Source: Candidatus Melainabacteria bacterium | Lineage (GTDB): Bacteria; Cyanobacteriota; Vampirovibrionia; Obscuribacterales; Obscuribacteraceae | Length of the DNA: 6,986 nucleotides | Reading direction: 5' to 3' | Assembly (NCBI GenBank): GCA_003151275.1 | Contig: PLXC01000025.1 | Coordinates: forward strand, 1 to 6,986 | Shown: positions 5,873 to 6,986 of the stretch, one piece after another | Position numbering within the stretch: the stretch's first letter is position 1 | Layout of the letters: each line of letters opens with the position of its first letter | Program-made: the position numbers and the translations under genes | Notes under the pieces: generated by a model | What the model was told of the DNA's origin: nothing | Seen by the model: the letters and a program-made list of their open reading frames with translations, nothing else | Databases searched by the model: none

Positions 5873-6913
5873 ATGAGCACTGCCACTACGACCGACGCGA
5901 AAATCAAAAGCTACGAAATTGATGGAAACTTCGGCATTGACGCCCTCAAAATACAAGAGCGCCAATCGCTACCACTCAATCCTTACCAAGTCAGACTCAA
6001 GGTGCACGCAGCCTCACTGAATTATCGAGATTTGATGGTAGTCAAAGGTGATTATGCAAGAAAGCTTCCATTTCCACTAATTCCGCTTTCGGATGGCGCC
6101 GGGGAAATAATCGAGATTGGCGAACAAGTCACTCGAGTTAAAGTAGGCGACCGCGTCGCCAGCCTGTTCTTTCAAAAATGGCTGGCCGGCCCCAATCGTC
6201 CCGAATATGGCAAATCAGCCATGGGCGGAGCTGTAAACGGTATGCTTGCGGATCAAGTTGTGCTTGACGAGGACGGTGTGATTCGCATTCCATCCGATAT
6301 GTCTTTCGAGGAAGCGTCTACACTTCCCTGCGCCGCTGTTACTGCATGGAACGCACTGATCGCCAGTGGTGGCATAAAACCCGGTGACACAGTTTTGACG
6401 ATGGGCACTGGCGGCGTTTCGCTGTTCGCACTTGAGTTTGCGAAAATGAACGGCGCACGCATCATCATTACTTCCAGCAGCGACGAGAAACTCGAACGAG
6501 CAAAGAAACTTGGCGCTCACGAGACAATCAACTATAAGAAGCACGAAGACTGGGAAAAGAAAGTGCTCGAATTGACGGGGAATTTAGGAGCTGATCACGT
6601 CGTTGAACTAGGTGGCGCAGGCACATTGGAGCGTTCGTTAAAATCCGTAATCGTGGGTGGCCGCATTAGTCTGATTGGCGTGTTGACTGGTGGCGGAGAA
6701 GTAAATCCGATGCCCGTTCTAATGAAAAACATCTGCGTGCAAGGCATCTATGTTGGCTCACGAGAAATGTTTGAACACATGCTCACAGCAATGACACTGC
6801 ACAAAAGCAAGCCGATTATTGACCGTATCTTTGGTTTCGACGAAGTCAAAGAAGCACTCAAACACATGGAATCCGGAGCGCACTTCGGCAAAATCGTGAT
6901 CAAGATTTCTTGA
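5873..6913 (+). CDS. Zinc-independent medium-chain NAD(P)-dependent oxidoreductase (quinone oxidoreductase/alcohol dehydrogenase-like)
   Basis: This 346-residue cytoplasmic protein has the full medium-chain dehydrogenase/reductase layout: an N-terminal GroES-like domain to about residue 130, a Rossmann domain at about 150-290, and a C-terminal return ending HFGKIVIKIS. ASLNYRDLM at 47-55 has Asn where zinc alcohol dehydrogenases have a zinc-binding Cys. The structural-zinc Cys cluster is also missing, so it should be zinc-independent. The dinucleotide loop is TMGTGGVS at 176-183. The second strand ends IIITSSSDEKLERAKKLGA, with Ser rather than Asp at the tip, which suggests NADPH preference. 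The GTGGVSLFAL variant recalls the MDR7-type subgroup. Substrate is unknown; quinones, enones or alcohols are possible. The start is supported by AGAGG at 5860-5864 with eight-base spacing. It lies beyond the upstream terminator and is probably expressed separately. Confidence 0.93.
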   Translation: MSTATTTDAKIKSYEIDGNFGIDALKIQERQSLPLNPYQVRLKVHAASLNYRDLMVVKGDYARKLPFPLIPLSDGAGEIIEIGEQVTRVKVGDRVASLFFQKWLAGPNRPEYGKSAMGGAVNGMLADQVVLDEDGVIRIPSDMSFEEASTLPCAAVTAWNALIASGGIKPGDTVLTMGTGGVSLFALEFAKMNGARIIITSSSDEKLERAKKLGAHETINYKKHEDWEKKVLELTGNLGADHVVELGGAGTLERSLKSVIVGGRISLIGVLTGGGEVNPMPVLMKNICVQGIYVGSREMFEHMLTAMTLHKSKPIIDRIFGFDEVKEALKHMESGAHFGKIVIKIS

Positions 6914-6986
6914 GCTAGGGCGACGATTATAGAAACGCAACTGAGTCGACTTTCGATTAGAAGGAAAGCGTTGCAGCAACCACGCT

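Noticed and set aside
6967..6986. Inverted repeat AGCGT/ACGCT at the right edge as a terminator for the oxidoreductase gene
   Set aside because: The stem is only five bases, and the window ends before any T-run could be seen.
1..6986. CRISPR arrays, tRNA or rRNA genes, and insertion sequences
   Set aside because: No regularly spaced repeats, cloverleaf sequences, transposase motifs or terminal inverted repeats were seen.

Overview
The window most likely comes from a bacterium of the Cyanobacteriota/Melainabacteria side (an Obscuribacterales-type lineage is my guess). The basis is the RpoB fragment. It lacks the large insertion that enterobacterial RpoB carries before the GDK-x-AGRHGNKG motif, and it has a cyanobacterial-style 'QPG...W...GKTGEPFDRP' stretch. 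This placement is from remembered family patterns, not a search, so it is moderate at best. All credible genes lie on the + strand.

Layout: (1) positions 1-2715 hold the C-terminal two thirds of an RNA polymerase beta subunit, cut by the left window edge. Active-site residues are kept, but many near-invariant positions are changed, and the protein carries a long acidic C-terminal tail of about 210 residues. No rpoC follows. (2) After 41 bases holding overlapping inverted repeats, 2757-3728 encodes an exported Pro/Asn/Gly-rich protein with a two-helix membrane hairpin. (3) 3786-4496 encodes an exported helical protein of unknown function. (4) 4553-5326 encodes a cytoplasmic winged-helix protein resembling the replication-relaxation family, closed by a strong intrinsic terminator at 5355-5386. 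(5) 5327-5872 has no convincing gene but contains several hairpins and an imperfect direct repeat. (6) 5873-6913 is a zinc-independent medium-chain NAD(P)-dependent oxidoreductase, an ordinary metabolic gene.

The first four genes are closely spaced with no recognisable terminator until 5355, so they may form one transcription unit: a divergent RpoB, two exported proteins and a DNA-binding-like protein. This is not the normal rpoB context and is the most interesting part of the window. The RpoB may be a paralogue with a specialised role, for example an alternative polymerase or an antibiotic-tolerant beta subunit. The exported pair plus the replication-relaxation-like protein faintly recalls accessory genes of conjugative or type IV secretion regions. 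Both ideas are inference. Whether another canonical rpoB exists in the genome cannot be seen from here.
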